DNA from: Microglena sp. YARC
Lineage: Eukaryota; Chlorophyta; Chlorophyceae; Chlamydomonadales; Chlamydomonadaceae
Length of the DNA stretch: 64,000 bases
NCBI GenBank assembly: GCA_022414725.1
Contig: CM039464.1
Coordinates: forward strand, 16,434,444 to 16,498,443
Direction of reading: 5' to 3'
The position numbers and the translations under genes are program-made. The notes below the pieces were generated by a model. It was given only the letters and a program-made list of their open reading frames with translations. It was not told where the DNA came from and did not search any database. Below are positions 10,086-21,992 of this stretch, in pieces; position 1 is the first letter of the stretch, and each line of letters opens with the position of its first letter.

Positions 10086-11230
10086 TATTCAGAAAGAAAG
10101 GCGTAGAATGTGCAGTTATTTGCGATTTGGTGCGCGATTTGATGTGCGATGTACCAGTAGTGGAAACGGCTGATGAGGGGCTTTCTGATGCATGGACTGA
10201 TGTCGAAGAGGCTGGTGGTGGTGGCTCTGTCAGACTGAGTCCCCTCCTGCCACGGTTGGTCAGGTCTATTTAGCCTATTTGGCTACCATTGGACTGTACT
10301 AATCCATTCATATCCTGATGCTGACGGGTGCATGGACAGACAGACGGAATGGCACTGATTGGTGGACAGAGGTACAGATTTCTGTTGACTCAAGACATGT
10401 TTACACATGGGAACACAGTCCAGGTAGTATGATGAGAAAGTTTGGATTGAACATTGCCTTGCACCATCTGCATTTCTGTCCTACAGTTTTCCTTTTTTTA
10501 CTGACAGAGACAGCCAGGGACATGATTAAATGTATAAGACAATGATATTCTTGATGCTTATGCCCAGAATAACTCATTTGAGTCACACTTGAATCTGGTT
10601 TGAATCGGAGCAAAAATGTGAACAGGATAACGCAATTGGTAACCTGACCTTGAACTTGGTTACATGGCTCCAGCCAGCAATTTGGCTGGCTGGAGCCATG
10701 TACTGGTCTGTCTACTAAGCCCTAGCAAGTTTAACGCTCCTGATTTGAATTGTAACATGGTTTTACTGCAAGCTGGGGCAGACTACTTTGTGAACATGTA
10801 ACAAGGAGATGTAACAATAACATGTAAGCAAAAATACAATTTGCCAACTGGACTTCAGGTCTGAGTTTGAGTCAGTCGTCAATGCCATAGACCCCTTTGC
10901 TTCCACTTATCTTCAATCATCACCAATGTGTAAATGTTACAAGCTATTACGGTTGGGCAAGTCCCTTTAGCCTATTTGGCCTACACCTGGACTGTAGCAT
11001 ACATACATACAAGATATGGGGCTGGACTGACTGGCAGAAGGGTACAATGCAGCCCTTTGCAACACATGGTCCTATACGGGGTCATCATTGACCAAGATAC
11101 TCGAGCATTGGTTAGGTGGGGGGGAGGGCGATAGTGAGAGCGAGAGCGAGCGAGAGGCCCTGGACCCCACCCATGGATAGATTATGTGGTGGATCCAGGG
11201 ATGAATCTCTCTAGGAGATAAGATATATAC
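10086..11230. other. non-coding, dispersed repeat copies
   Basis: No supportable gene. At 10661-10698 lies a near-perfect hairpin (catggctccagccag ... ctggctggagccatg), a member of the ggctccagccag family. Bases 10940-11010 carry a copy of the 'gcctatttggcctac...ctggactgta' family ending in catacatacata. The short open frames show no domain. Confidence 0.6.
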
Positions 11231-11231
11231 A

Positions 11232-11318
11232 CGATATCTCCGGCTTACGCTATGGTGTCCTTAACTTCACGTCCTGTGAGTAACTGTATTACACAGATGT
11301 AACAATTTCAATTTCATT
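11232..11318 (-). repeat. dispersed repeat, inverted copy of 61-135
   Basis: Contains gtccttaacttcacgtcctg, the exact reverse complement of the string in the copy at 61-135. It is followed by an AT-rich stretch (11320-11400) of tatatacaagatatgcgaga-like words. Confidence 0.75.
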
Positions 11319-11489
11319 ATACACGATATATATTATATAAACGAGATAATACGATATATATACAAGATATGCGAGATAATACGACATGAAATAACTTACA
11401 ACAACCTGCAAAAGCCTACAGGAGCTAGGACATAGACTTAGATCAAAATCAGTCAAGGGGCTGTTAACCCAGACATGCAATGATATGGT

Positions 11490-11775
11490 GATATTGGTGG
11501 TTTGCCCCAGTGCAAGCAAACGCGCTGCCCCCCTCAACCTCACGCCTCGTCACAAGGCTTACTATTTATTTATTTTATAAGGGACCTACCCTCGGCGGTT
11601 GACCCAGTGCAAACAAACGTGCTGGACCTTTCCACCTCACGCCATGTAACAAGGCGTACTATTTATTGATTGGTTGTATAAGGGAACTGCCCTTGGCGGT
11701 TGATCCAGTGAAAACAAACGTGCTGGACCTTTCCACCCAACGCCTTGCAACAAGGCGTACGGTATGTATGTTACA
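11490..11775 (+). repeat. about 110-bp tandem repeat, 2.5 copies
   Basis: Units hold cggttgacccagtgcaaaca, aacgtgctggacctttccac, ctcacgcc and caaggcgtactatttatt. A related unit occurs singly at about 27145-27215 (ccctcaacctcacgcctcgt). It is a dispersed non-coding family. The 11776-12227 stretch has no feature I can support apart from repeated gggctaatttagct-like words. Confidence 0.75.
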
Positions 11776-12227
11776 GTTGAAGGGTAGGCCAACAAGGCGC
11801 ACTATTTATTTATTGATTTTAACAAAACAGTCAAGGGGTGTGAACTCAGACATGTAATGATATGGCAATATCCGTTCCCTCCTGCAGTTATGAGCTACTT
11901 CATCATGAATTCATGTTGGCCAGATCATACCCAATGGCCACAAAAGTCAATAGTTTGCATAACAATACTCTTCTGAACACATGGCAACTTTTCTGGGATG
12001 TCTTGGCTTAGTTTGGCTAAATTAGTTGTAAATTAATAGGGCTAATTTAGCTCTTATCCCTATTAGGGCTAATTTGGTCCATGATTGGCCCTAATCTTCG
12101 AAGCTTATATAAGCAAGATATTTCGAGACATATACAAGATAAATTCTTGATTCTCTCAATGAGCTCTACACAACTGGATGATGGGGTCATTTTGGTTATA
12201 ATGTACCCCCACTGAATTATTTATATA

Positions 12228-12450
12228 GTCAGGATCTAAATATATATAAATATATACTCGTATATATAAATATATGTACAACTATACTCGTATATATAAA
12301 TATATACACATGTGTATAAATATATACATTTATAAATATATGCGAGTATATATAAACATATACGAGTATATATAAATATATACGAGTATATATAAACATA
12401 TACGAGTATATATAAATATATACAAGTATATATTCATACACTCTGCATAC
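12228..12450. repeat. 20-bp AT-rich satellite (acgagtatatataaatatat)n
   Basis: A tandem array of about 20-bp units alternating ataaatatat and ataaacatat, with acgag interruptions. It contains no coding sequence. Confidence 0.9.
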
Positions 12451-12475
12451 ACTGTTTATTTAGCCTTCGGTATCT

Positions 12476-13708
12476 TAGCCACTATCCATATTGACTCAGC
12501 AACGTATGATGCATCATTTCAGCCACTATCCATATTGACTCAGCAACGTATGATGCATCATTTCAGCCACTATCCATATTGACTCAGCAACGTATGATGC
12601 ATCATTTCAGCCACTATCCATATTGACTCAGTAACGTATGATGCATCATTTCAGCCACTATCCATATTGACTCAGCAACGTATGATGCATCATTTCAGCC
12701 ACTATCCATTTTGACTTAGCAAAGTATGATGCATCATTTCAGCCATTATCCATATTGACTCAGCAACGTATGATGCATCATTTCAGCCACTATCCATATT
12801 GACTCAGCAACGTATGATGCATCATTTCAGCCACTACCCATTTTGACTCAGCAACGTATGATGCATCATTTCAGCCACTATCCATATTGACTCAGCAAAG
12901 TATGATGCATCATTTCAGCCACTATCCATATTGACTCAGCAACGTATGATGCATCATTTCAGCCACTATCCATGTTGACTCAGCAACGTATGATGCATCA
13001 TTTCAGCCACTATCCATATTGACTCAGCAACGTATGATGCATCATTTCAGCCACTATCCATATTGACTCAGCAACGGATGATGCATCATTTCAGCCACTA
13101 CCCATTTTGACTCAGCAACGTATGATGCATCATTTCAGCCACTATCCATATTGACTCAGCAACGTATGATGCATCATTTCAGCCACTACCCATTTTGACC
13201 CAGCAGCGGATGATGCATCATTTCGGCCACTATCCATATTGACTCAGCAACGTATGATGCATCATTTCAGCCACTATCCATTTTGACTCAGCAACGTATG
13301 ATGCATCATTTCAGCCACTATCCATATTGACTCAGCAACGTATGATGCATCATTTCAGCCACTATCCATATTGACTCAGCAACGTATGATGCATCATTTC
13401 AGCCACTATCCATATTGACTCAGTAACGTATGATGCATCATTTCAGCCACTATCCATATTGACTTAGCAACGTATGATGCATCATTTCAGCCACTATCCA
13501 TTTTGACTTAGCAAAGTATGATGCATCATTTCAGCCATTATCCATATTGACTCAGCAACGTATGATGCATCATTTCAGCCACTATCCATATTGACTCAGC
13601 AACGTATGATGCATCATTTCAGCCATTATCCATATTGACTCAGTAACGTATGATGCATCATTTCAGCCACTATCGATTTTGACTTAGCAAAGTATGATGC
13701 ATCATTTA
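12476..13708 (+). repeat. 44-bp satellite, about 28 copies
   Basis: Units of actatccatattgactcagc plus aacgtatgatgcatcatttc plus agcc run head to tail for 1.23 kb with few substitutions and no length changes seen. Each unit carries a TGACTCA word (the core site for GCN4/AP-1-type bZIP proteins) and the 12-bp palindrome atgatgcatcat. Every third unit or so has aaag for aacg or cccatttt for ccatatt, suggesting higher-order copying. Whether any protein binds it is unknown. Confidence 0.95.
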
Positions 13709-13735
13709 TTTGCCGCTGTCTGCATCAAAGGAAGA

Positions 13736-13905
13736 ATGCAATTTGTACTGCTGTTTGAGTGTCCCCATAAGTGTGCTGTAATTGTACTGTTGTTGGAGTG
13801 TCCACACAAATTGTACTCCTATTTGAGTGTCCGCATATGTGTACTGTAGTTGTACTGTTGTTGGAGTGTCCACACAAATTGTACTGCTGTTGGAGCGTCC
13901 ACATT
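13736..13905 (+). repeat. about 66-bp tandem repeat, 2.5 copies
   Basis: Units contain gtactgttgttggagtgtcc, acacaaattgtact and atgtgtactgtagt. They are followed by an (ATA)n microsatellite at 13914-13936. Confidence 0.85.
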
Positions 13906-13993
13906 AATATATGAATAATAATAATAATAATAATAAGAAGAAAGAAAACAAACATAGACGGCATTAAACTATCAGTCATAAATATTGCAATAC

Positions 13994-14950
13994 TTATTTG
14001 AAATCTGTAAGTGAGCGAGCGTCTCTTGGCACATTTGTACGCGTGGACCCAGCCCCACCATTGGGGACACTGGCATCGCCACTGCCACTGGCATGGCCAC
14101 TAGCACTAGCATCGCCACTAGCACCCACATCAGACGGGAGTGCATTCTTGGCAGCTTTAACTGCATTCTTGGTTTTTGCTACATGAGATGAGAGAGCATT
14201 CTTGGCAGCAGCTACAGCGTCCTTGGCTGCTGCAACAGCATCCAAGGCCGCGGCTATAGCTGCCTCTGGACTATGGCGAAGCTCTCCAGCAGCTACAGAC
14301 TGTGGCGAGCTTGTTGCTGCCTTGATGGCTGCTGCTGACGCCTCAAATTTGGCTTCCTTTGCTGCTGCTTCGTCTTCTGATTTTGAGTGCGCCATGACCT
14401 GCAGGGGAGTGCGTTTGCCAGGGTTGAGGCAGTGGTGGTGGTGGTGGTATGGAAGGGGGGTAGGGGTGAGGGGGTAGGGGGGTGGAGGCATTTGTGATGG
14501 TGTTGTGGGGGTTAAGGGTGTGGGGGTTAGGATGGGGGTGAGGCGGCTACAGACCTTGGCGAGCTTGTTGCTGCCTTGACAGCTGCTGCTGAAGCCTTGA
14601 ATCTGGCTTCCTTTGCCGCTGCTTCCTCTACTGATTTTGAGTGCGCCATGACCTGCAGGGGTGTGTGTTTGCCAGGGTCAGGGCAGAAGTGGTGGTGGTG
14701 GTGGTGGTAGGGGGGGGGGGGGGGGGGGGGGGGGGTAGGTGTGAGGGGGTAGAATGAGGGGGTAGGGGTGAGGGGGTAGGGGTGAGGGGAAGGGGTGGAG
14801 GCAGTGGTCGTGGTGGTGGTGGTGTGTGTGTGGTAGGATAGGGGTGAGGCGCTCGCGATCTGTTTGGCAAGTACACATATCCATCCATCCATTCATCCAT
14901 CCATCCATCCATCCATGCCTCCATCCCCCTCCCCCTCCCCTCCCTCCAAG

Positions 14951-14981
<31 letters not shown>

Positions 14982-17222
14982 CAACAGGGGGGGGACGATG
15001 CCTCCTCCCTCCCTCCCTCCACCCATTCACACGCCACCCCTACCCACCTGCACGGCAATACTAGCTCGTTCATCAGGGGCCAACTGTGTTTCCATTGCTT
15101 TCAATATGCTTATCGACACCGCCTCAACCTCTGCTAGCTTCGCCTCAGTTTCAGTCAGCTTCTTCTGGCTTTTTTGCAGCGCCCCAGCTGTTGTCGCAGC
15201 CCGCGCAACTTGCACGATCAGCATCACACAGAGCACGCAGGAGGCTATTGTGGCAGCCTGCGGGTGAGGTACGTGGGCGGGGAGGAGTGGGTGTCTGTGA
15301 GTGTCTGTGGGGTGTGTGGGGTGTGTGGGGGGCGGGCTGGTGTGTGGTGTGTGTGGGGGGTGGGCTGGGGTGTGGTGCGTGTGGTATGTGTTTGTGTGTG
15401 TGAGAGTGTGTGTGTGTGTGGTGTGTGTGGTGTGTGTGTGTGGATTGTGGGATTGCTTGCAGCGCACCAGCTGTTGTCTCAGCCCGCGCAACATGCACGA
15501 TCACCATCACACAGGCCACACAGGAGGCTATTGTAGCAGCCTGCAGGTGAGGTACGTGCACGGGGATGAGAGGGTGGGCGGTGGATGGTCACTCAAACAT
15601 AAATATCAAGACCGCTGAAGAAGTGAAGAGCGGCTCAAGCTGCTGCCCGATGCCGATGCCGATGCCGATGCACACACTTTGTTTATGAGGGAGACTGGAG
15701 GGAGGCACCCCAAAACACCCACAACCTGCACCCAACAACCCACAACATCAAAGCCAACCACTCCATAATAAACAAAAATCTGAAGACCACTGAAGAAGTG
15801 AAGAGGTTAAAACATGATGGGATTTAAAATTATCTGGAGGGCCTTAACACAATAAAAAAAAGGTATTTTGATTTGAATTTTGAAATATCTCGAGGTCCAA
15901 TACAAAGGGTATTTTGAATTTGAATGTTTAAAATTATCGAGGGCCTACACAAAGGGTACTCATCGTGGGTGGTTTCTGTTTACAGCACAGTGGTTCTGCA
16001 CAGCTAAAGGAAATCGGCACTTGATTTACTCAAATACCCAAACACCCAAATACCCAAGACGAATACACAAATACACAAATACACAAACACACAAGACAAG
16101 TACACAAATACACAAATACTCAAATACCAAGAAAAATTCTCAAATACTCAAATACCAAGACAAATTTCCAAATACTTAAATACTGAAGACAACCAACTCT
16201 TTTAAATATTGAAAAGGCTCTTCGATTGTGATCACTCCACTCACCTTGGGATTCGCCCTGATCGTGTTCCGAAACTGGTGGCCTAGTCTCCTAGCTGTTG
16301 TCGTGGGCGGGGTAGCAACTACAGCCTGGCAAAAGGATGAGAAAAGGTTAAAGTAATGTCGCAGAACATACTATCTCATACACAATATTTACATTTCGAT
16401 TTCTTCTGTAATTGTGCTTTAATTGTACAACATTACCAGGTAGACTCATTATGAATCATATAATGAATACTATAATGATTACTATACTGTATTTTTCCTG
16501 TGTCGCTTGTGACACGCTCTTAGAACTTGTCAAAGGTGCGATTTAGTGCAAAAGTGTGATTATTAGACATTTCATTTTCTGGCTGGTGCTATTTCAGGTA
16601 GTTTCTGGCCCTCTCAAATCACACCACAAACCGCTAGACGAACAACCGTAGTATTGGTGTGAACCTCAGCAGTCTGAACTAGGGCACACATATTTAATTT
16701 CACTGATCACTATCAGGGTTTTTCAAAGGTGTGATGTAATGCAAAAGTGTGATTATTAGACATTTTACTTTCTGACTGGTGCAATTTCAAGTAGTTTTTG
16801 GCCTTCTCAAATTGCACTTGAAATCGCTAGTCAAACAACCGTTGGACTAGCGGTTTGGTTCGGTAACCCTCAGTAGTCTGAACGAAGGCACAAGTATCTA
16901 ATTTCATGGGTCACCATCAGCGTTTTAGGGTTTAGGGTTTAGGGTTTAGGAGGGACATTTGAGGACGTTTGTACATTTCACTTCCTGGCTGGTGCAATTT
17001 CAGGTAGTTTTGGGCCCTCTCAAATTGCACCACAAACAGCTCGTCGAACAACCGTAGCCTGGGTGAAATCGCATTTTCATGTGATATGTTACACTTCATG
17101 GATCACCCTAAACCCTAAACCCTAAAACCTGAAACCCTCACCTCCTGCGCCTTTGCTATTGAGGCGTGCGCTTGAGGTGGTGCTATTAAGCAGAGGCCAA
17201 AGAGGACAGCAGTTCCCACCAT
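13994..17222 (-). CDS. four-exon gene model: predicted secreted/membrane coiled-coil protein
   Basis: Model: exon 1 17222-17142, exon 2 16325-16245, exon 3 15257-15048, exon 4 14398-13994 with TAA stop; 777 nt, 258 residues. All borders fit (donors AG/GTGAGG, AG/GTGAGTGG, AG/GTGGGT; acceptors gccag, cgcag, tgcag) and all exons are phase 0. Exon 1 begins at gccATGG and encodes a 27-residue signal-peptide-like stretch (MVGTAVLFGLCLIAPPQAHA). Exon 3 has a hydrophobic segment (SCVLCVMLIVQVA) then a coiled coil (SQKKLTETEAKLAEVEA). Exon 4 is Ala/Lys-rich (AAALDAVAAAKDAVAAAK), then Gly/Ser/Asp-rich. Symmetric exons allow duplication: a second exon 4 start lies at 14652-14530 and a partial exon 3 at 15545-15430. 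Exons may be missing, since introns are long and repeat-filled. No family is recognised. Joining exon 1 to the rest is inference. Confidence 0.5.
14530..14652 (-). pseudogene. duplicated exon 4 copy
   Basis: Begins after the same acceptor as exon 4 (cccctgcag/gtcatggcg) and encodes VMAHSKSVEEAAAKEARF, nearly the same as exon 4 (VMAHSKSEDEAAAKEAKF), plus ATSSP-SVAA. Its likely donor (aag/gtctgt) is in a different phase, so it would shift the frame if spliced to exon 4. Either an alternative exon or a decaying duplicate. Confidence 0.6.
14690..15035. repeat. intronic G/C homopolymers and CATC microsatellite
   Basis: Poly-G at 14708-14736, (catc)n at 14878-14915 and poly-C at 14949-14980 fall inside the predicted third intron of the minus-strand gene. 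These tracts produce spurious Pro-, His- or Gly-rich frames in several phases. Confidence 0.85.
15430..15545 (-). pseudogene. duplicated partial exon 3 copy
   Basis: Starts after acctcacctgcag and encodes AATIASCVACVMVIVHVARA, matching the hydrophobic start of exon 3, but homology stops at GALQ where exon 3 continues into its coiled coil. GT-rich microsatellite (15290-15445) lies downstream on the minus strand. Confidence 0.6.
15600..16240. other. intronic, AC/AAT-rich low complexity
   Basis: Bases 16030-16190 are (aaatacaca)n and (aaatacc)n words. No exon is seen between 15600 and 16244. Confidence 0.6.
16535..17140. repeat. intronic tandem repeat with inverted telomere motifs
   Basis: Three diverged units of about 200 bp share gtgattattagacattt, ctggctggtgcaatttcag and ctctcaaattgcacc. 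TTTAGGG units run from 16924 to 16950 and the reverse-strand CCCTAAA units from 17106 to 17126, facing each other across 155 bp and ending 14 bp inside the predicted first donor at 17141. This is the second place in the window where telomere motifs occur head-to-head. Confidence 0.85.
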
Positions 17223-17236
17223 GGCAACCTGGGCCT

Positions 17237-17291
<55 letters not shown>

Positions 17292-17780
17292 ACAAGGTTG
17301 TGATCAGACAAGAAACTGGGCTACATCTGGACTTCATGCAAATGTCCGAGGCTATGATACAAAAGAGGACAGCAGTTCCCTGCATTGCAATCTGGGCGTG
17401 GGTGGGTGGTGGGTGGGGTACAAGGTTGTGATCAGACAAGAACCTGGGCTACACCTGGACTTCATGCAAATGCCCAAGGCTTAGATACAAAAGAGGGCAA
17501 CAGTTCCCTGCATTGCAACCTGGGCCTGGGGGGGGGGGGGGGGGGGGGGGGGGGTACAAGGTTGTGATCAGACAAGAACCTGGGCTACATCTGGACTTCA
17601 TGCAAATATCCAAGGTAAGATACAAAATAGGGCAGGAGTTCCCACCATTGCAACCTGGGCGTGTGTGTGTGTGTGTGTGTGTGTGTGGGGGGGGGGGGGG
17701 GTACAAGGTTTTGATCAGACAAGAACCTGGGCTACACCTGGACTTCATGCAAATGTCCAAGGCTAAGACACAAAAGTAAT
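17223..17780 (-). repeat. tandem copies of a first-exon-like unit with poly-G
   Basis: About four units of 135-170 bp, each with tacaaggttgtgatcagaca, agaacctgggctac, ctggacttcatgcaaatgtc and caacctgggc, separated by poly-G of 15 to 55 bases. On the minus strand each unit has an ATG-(G/C)-GGAACTG-CTGTCCTCTTT string like exon 1 of the gene ending at 17222. They are therefore duplicated promoter/first-exon segments, decayed by stops. Confidence 0.75.
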
Positions 17781-19235
17781 TAAATGGTACTACTTGTTAC
17801 GAGGAGTGAGGTTAAGGGGGCCAGCCAAAAAAATCACTGAACTCAGGGCCCCCTATATTCCTAAAAACTCAGGGCCCCCGCAGGTATAACGATTGTTTGG
17901 GGTTCAGTTCTTCAACGCTTTTCTTTCTAGCCCTTGCTACCACGGCTGGGCAAGTCCTGTAACCCTATTTGGCCTACCCCTGGACTGTAATATACATACA
18001 TACATCTGATCAGATGATGATCGAGTGCATCTGCGCAGCATAGCCGACAACCTGTAAGGCAGGTGGAATGAATAAGATCCAACAGAATGGATACTTTGGG
18101 CTGTCACAACAGACAGTACTGCAGAAATTGTTACGTTGTTTTCTTCAGCGGTTTTAGAAATTGTTGTGTTGTTTTCTTTAGCGTGTTGTTTTCTTTAGCG
18201 GTTATTTTTGCCTTTTATATAGTTGCTTTCAGGTTGTTTTATATAGTATATAGATATGTATTTACCGTATATATTATAGAGATATAATTTGAGATGTAAC
18301 ATGTTCCATGCTAACTGGCTGTTGAATGAGTTAAGCAAGGCTTGAAACTGAAAATATATCATGAGATGTGGCCTGTATCATCTGCATGTACGTCAGGTGC
18401 AAGCTGTGAACGCATGAATGCCTGTTTTCATCTTTCACGTACCAAGCCTTGGCTGGATTATTAACAGAAGCCTCATGCGAATGAATATGACCGAGCGATG
18501 TGATGCGATGCGCAGCGAAAATTAACGAGCGTTGGGAGGTTTCTAGGCGATACGTCGGGGTCTGTGGGCATCTGGGTTCAAAACAAAATCAGAACGCCTG
18601 GAGGGGCGTGGTGTTAAGGGGAACCTCCGATAAGCCGCAGCTGGGGAAAGTCACCATGGCAGACATAGTAAGTGCATCTGGGTTTTAAGAATATCTTCCT
18701 TGCCATGGTTAAGTGGACCTCTCCAGGCTATTGGTGTAAAAACAAATGTGATCGAATCCTGAGGATAAGCTCTATTTAAAGCGAAGATGAGGTACGGCAG
18801 CTCATTTCCTGCGCCCCCCCTGATTTTTGTTTATATAGTATAGAGATATAATTTGAGATATAACAAGTTGCATGTTCCATGCTAACTAACTGTTGAATAA
18901 GTGAAGCTGTGGACCTCTGTGGACCTCTCCAGCAGCAATGGTAAGTGATAATGGTAAGACATAGTTAGTGCATCTGGGTTTTAAGAATCTCTTCCTTGCC
19001 ATAGGGCTGTGGACCAGGGTACTACATCGAGTAATTTTGTGTTGCGCTTTTGACTCAACTGAAAACGAAAATATGCGCAATACCCCCAGAGGGGGTTTAC
19101 AAAACTATGGCAATCGCGCAGTCCGGCTTCAAAACCTTGCGAGTTACCGCAGGTCATGTAGTACCCTGCTGCAGACCTTTCCAGCAGCATAATGCATAAG
19201 GATTTGGGCATGTACTTTTAGTTTTGGGCTGCACT
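17781..19235. other. non-coding with a local direct repeat
   Basis: No supportable gene. Bases 18225-18305 and 18825-18905 are direct copies (tagagatataatttgaga, catgttccatgctaact). Bases 18650-18720 and 18945-19010 are direct copies (agtgcatctgggttttaaga). A copy of the 'ctggactgtaatatacatac' family is at 17945-18005. Confidence 0.6.
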
Positions 19236-19239
19236 ACGA

Positions 19240-19480
19240 CCAGGTGTAACATTTGGGAAGGTGGAAAATTTAGAATCGGGCTGCCCGATGGGTAGGTGTA
19301 ACATTTTGGAAGGTGCAACATTTGGGAAGGTGGAAACGTTTAGAATCAGGCTGCCCGATGGCTGGGTGTAACATTTTGGAAGGTGTAGCATTTGGGAAGG
19401 TGGAAATGTTTATAATTGGGCTGCCCGTTGCCCAGGTGTACCTTTTGGGATGGTGAGAACGTTTAGAATCTGGCTCCACA
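19240..19480 (+). repeat. about 80-bp tandem repeat, 3 copies
   Basis: Units contain ggtgtaacattttggaaggt, catttgggaaggtggaaa and tttagaatcgggctgcccga. The last words resemble the repeats at 20745-20960. Confidence 0.85.
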
Positions 19481-20740
19481 TATTGGCCTGCGCAATTCTG
19501 GTATCGGGTTGCACATGTTTCCTTATATTTTAGCCAACAAAACAACTATTGCATCAGTAATTTTAGCTTCAGGGCAGGAGAATGCGAAACTCCATAAAAA
19601 GTCCGGCAAGGTCGGTGTGCGAGTATCGGGAAGTTGTAGCGGTTAGAGGAAGGTGTAAGCGGTCAATCCCGAAAATCTGGTGAACTTCTAGGGACCCTTT
19701 TCTGACCCCCCCCCCCCCCCCCCCCCCGCCCCCCCCTCCAGGCCCTTTTCAACTTTTTCCAGGTTTTCTAACTTTTTACCTAGTGAGTCGTTTCACTTCG
19801 GAATTTGACAGATCAAAGCGTATCAGTGAGGCGAGCCTATTGGCACTGTTCCGGTCGTCATGCATATCATATAGGGGGGGTCATGACCATGTGGGCGACG
19901 GGTACTGATCAAGGGGTTCACAACGACTTTTAGAAGGCAATGTTGTGGACTTGCCATCCAAAGTTGCCGTCTCTAAATATATGCAATATGCAAAGTGAAC
20001 TGTCTCGTCAGGATCTTGTTTGATTTTCTGCACTCCAATGAGATTACCCAACTTGGCTGGCTGGCTATGAGCTGGCTAGGGGAAGCTGAAATGTTATGTT
20101 TTCTCTGATTCCACTCAATGTTATGTTTACTCTGATTCCACTCAATGTTATGGGGTTTGACTGATGTAATGTCAAAGAGGAAATCATTTGCTGCAAGATG
20201 ATCTAACTTTGAGTTAATTTTATGGGGTCGCCCCCCCCCCTTCTGAAAAAATTGCAACTTTTTCGACCCCATGAGGAAGTTTGTTTTTTGCACCTTTCTA
20301 TTCAGGGCTCAAACATTTTTAGGGCTCTCTGGTGGTCTATTTTACTTATGGCGAGCAGCCAAATTTCTGGCTGGAGCCATGTGACCAAGTTCAAGATCTC
20401 ACAACTTTACTAAATGTTCCTTTAGAAGCTGATAACTAAGTGAATGCTAGTGTTGAAGAGGGCTCAAAAGTAATATTGATCCTAGGTGGCGAAACGATTT
20501 GCATGGGCACTTGAGCATCTGATGGACACTTGTACCCACGTGCACTATAGATTTAGGGCTCCAGATTGTATAGCACTCTACCTCTCAGGTACCGGTTTGA
20601 ACACCTATGGCTGTAATCAATTTGAACTTTGTGGTGGCTCTGTCTGGCCTTTGGATTTTTGGTTTTGGACCTGGGGAGTGGGCGTTATGTCACTGGTCAC
20701 CTGCCACCATGTGCTGGTCAGTAGTGACTCACCACTCAAC
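19481..20740. other. no gene seen
   Basis: Contains a poly-C run (about 19707-19736), two close ctgattccactcaatgttat copies at 20105-20150, and a copy of the ggctggagccatg family at 20345-20400. Short frames have no recognisable domain. Confidence 0.5.
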
Positions 20741-20744
20741 TGGT

Positions 20745-20960
20745 GGCCTTCCCGACGCCAAAGCCAGCCCAGAGGCTTCGGACTTCCGAAACTTTTTGTA
20801 TCGGGCTGCCCGACGCCCAAGCCAAGCATCTACAATCCGTAAACGTTTAGTACCACGCACGCCCGACGCTCAGGCCAAGCATCTGGAATCCGAAACCGTT
20901 TCCCATACCTGGGCGCCCGACGGACACAATCGGATCAAAACGTTTGGTTTCGGGCATGTG
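20745..20960 (+). repeat. about 65-bp tandem repeat (gcccgacgc)
   Basis: Three diverged units carry gcccgacgcccaagccaagc, atctggaatccgaaaccgtt and related words. They resemble the 19240-19480 units in the gaatc-gtttag and ctgcccga strings. No coding evidence. The 20961-21992 stretch shows no supportable feature. Confidence 0.65.
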
Positions 20961-21992
20961 CGACATATCGCGTTTATGCATTGCGCTGCTCTCCAGGCTG
21001 GAGGTCAACCGAGGGAAAGCTTATTGGAGTTGTGTGACCCATAAGAAACTGGTAGCAAAACAACTTCAGGCAATCTTTCTTGTTCGACGTTCAGCCAAGA
21101 ACGAAAAGTAGCTCGATCTCGATGATGTTCAGCTTGTTCGAATTATTGTTCGTTGGGGCTTTGCAACCCGCCATGCGCGCATGCATGCAATGGCTCCTCA
21201 GACAATTCCAAGTATAGCAGTCGCAGACCCTACCTGACGGGTTAGGAGGTGCTGCCCCTCAATTTGTGTATGATAGTTGCAGACAGACTGGGGGGTAGCT
21301 CCATAAGCGCTAATATTCCTCGATATAGGGAAAGGCGCGCGTGAAGCTGCCAAGTGGCGATGCATGGGTCTCGACGCGCAGCAGTTGGGAATTTTGATTT
21401 GGCCGAGCATGGTGGGTGAACGGAGTATGTACACAAGAAGCAGGGAGACAAGTCTGGAGCGACAGTTGGGAAAATAGCTTCGCGGTGAGGCATTAGATTT
21501 TAGTGATAAGGTTTGTTTGCGTGACTAGACCCCCCGGGCGCCCCCGGGTGGAGTCATACCAGGTGTCACGTCAATGACACTGTCATCTGATCTGATGACC
21601 GAGCCTATAATCGTTCCTAGAGAAGGGGTCGCGATGAATGCGGGAGATACGATTATAGGGTGGCGACGTGGCCCGCAAGGGTTTACAAGCCCATATACCC
21701 GCATATACCCCCCTCGCCCTCGAGCCTGCAGGCATGAGACCCAGGCGCTCCACGAGTCTGGGGGGGATCCTTGACGGATGGAACCTGCTGCAACGATGAG
21801 TGCTCACGGGCAAAGTTGAGAACGCAAAGTGAGTTGGGCATGGAAGCCTTCCTGCAGTCTGCAGGTCTGCACCTGCAGAGCCTGACCAAGACTGGAAAAA
21901 TGCACTGGAGGGTTTAAAGGGTGGGTCTCCCTGCACTAGTCATAATCTCATAGACTGGAAAAGCCGGTATACTACCCGTCAACCGTCACGCC

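Noticed and set aside
12476..13708. CRISPR array
   Set aside because: Units are contiguous 44-bp near-identical repeats without variable spacers; this is a eukaryotic satellite.
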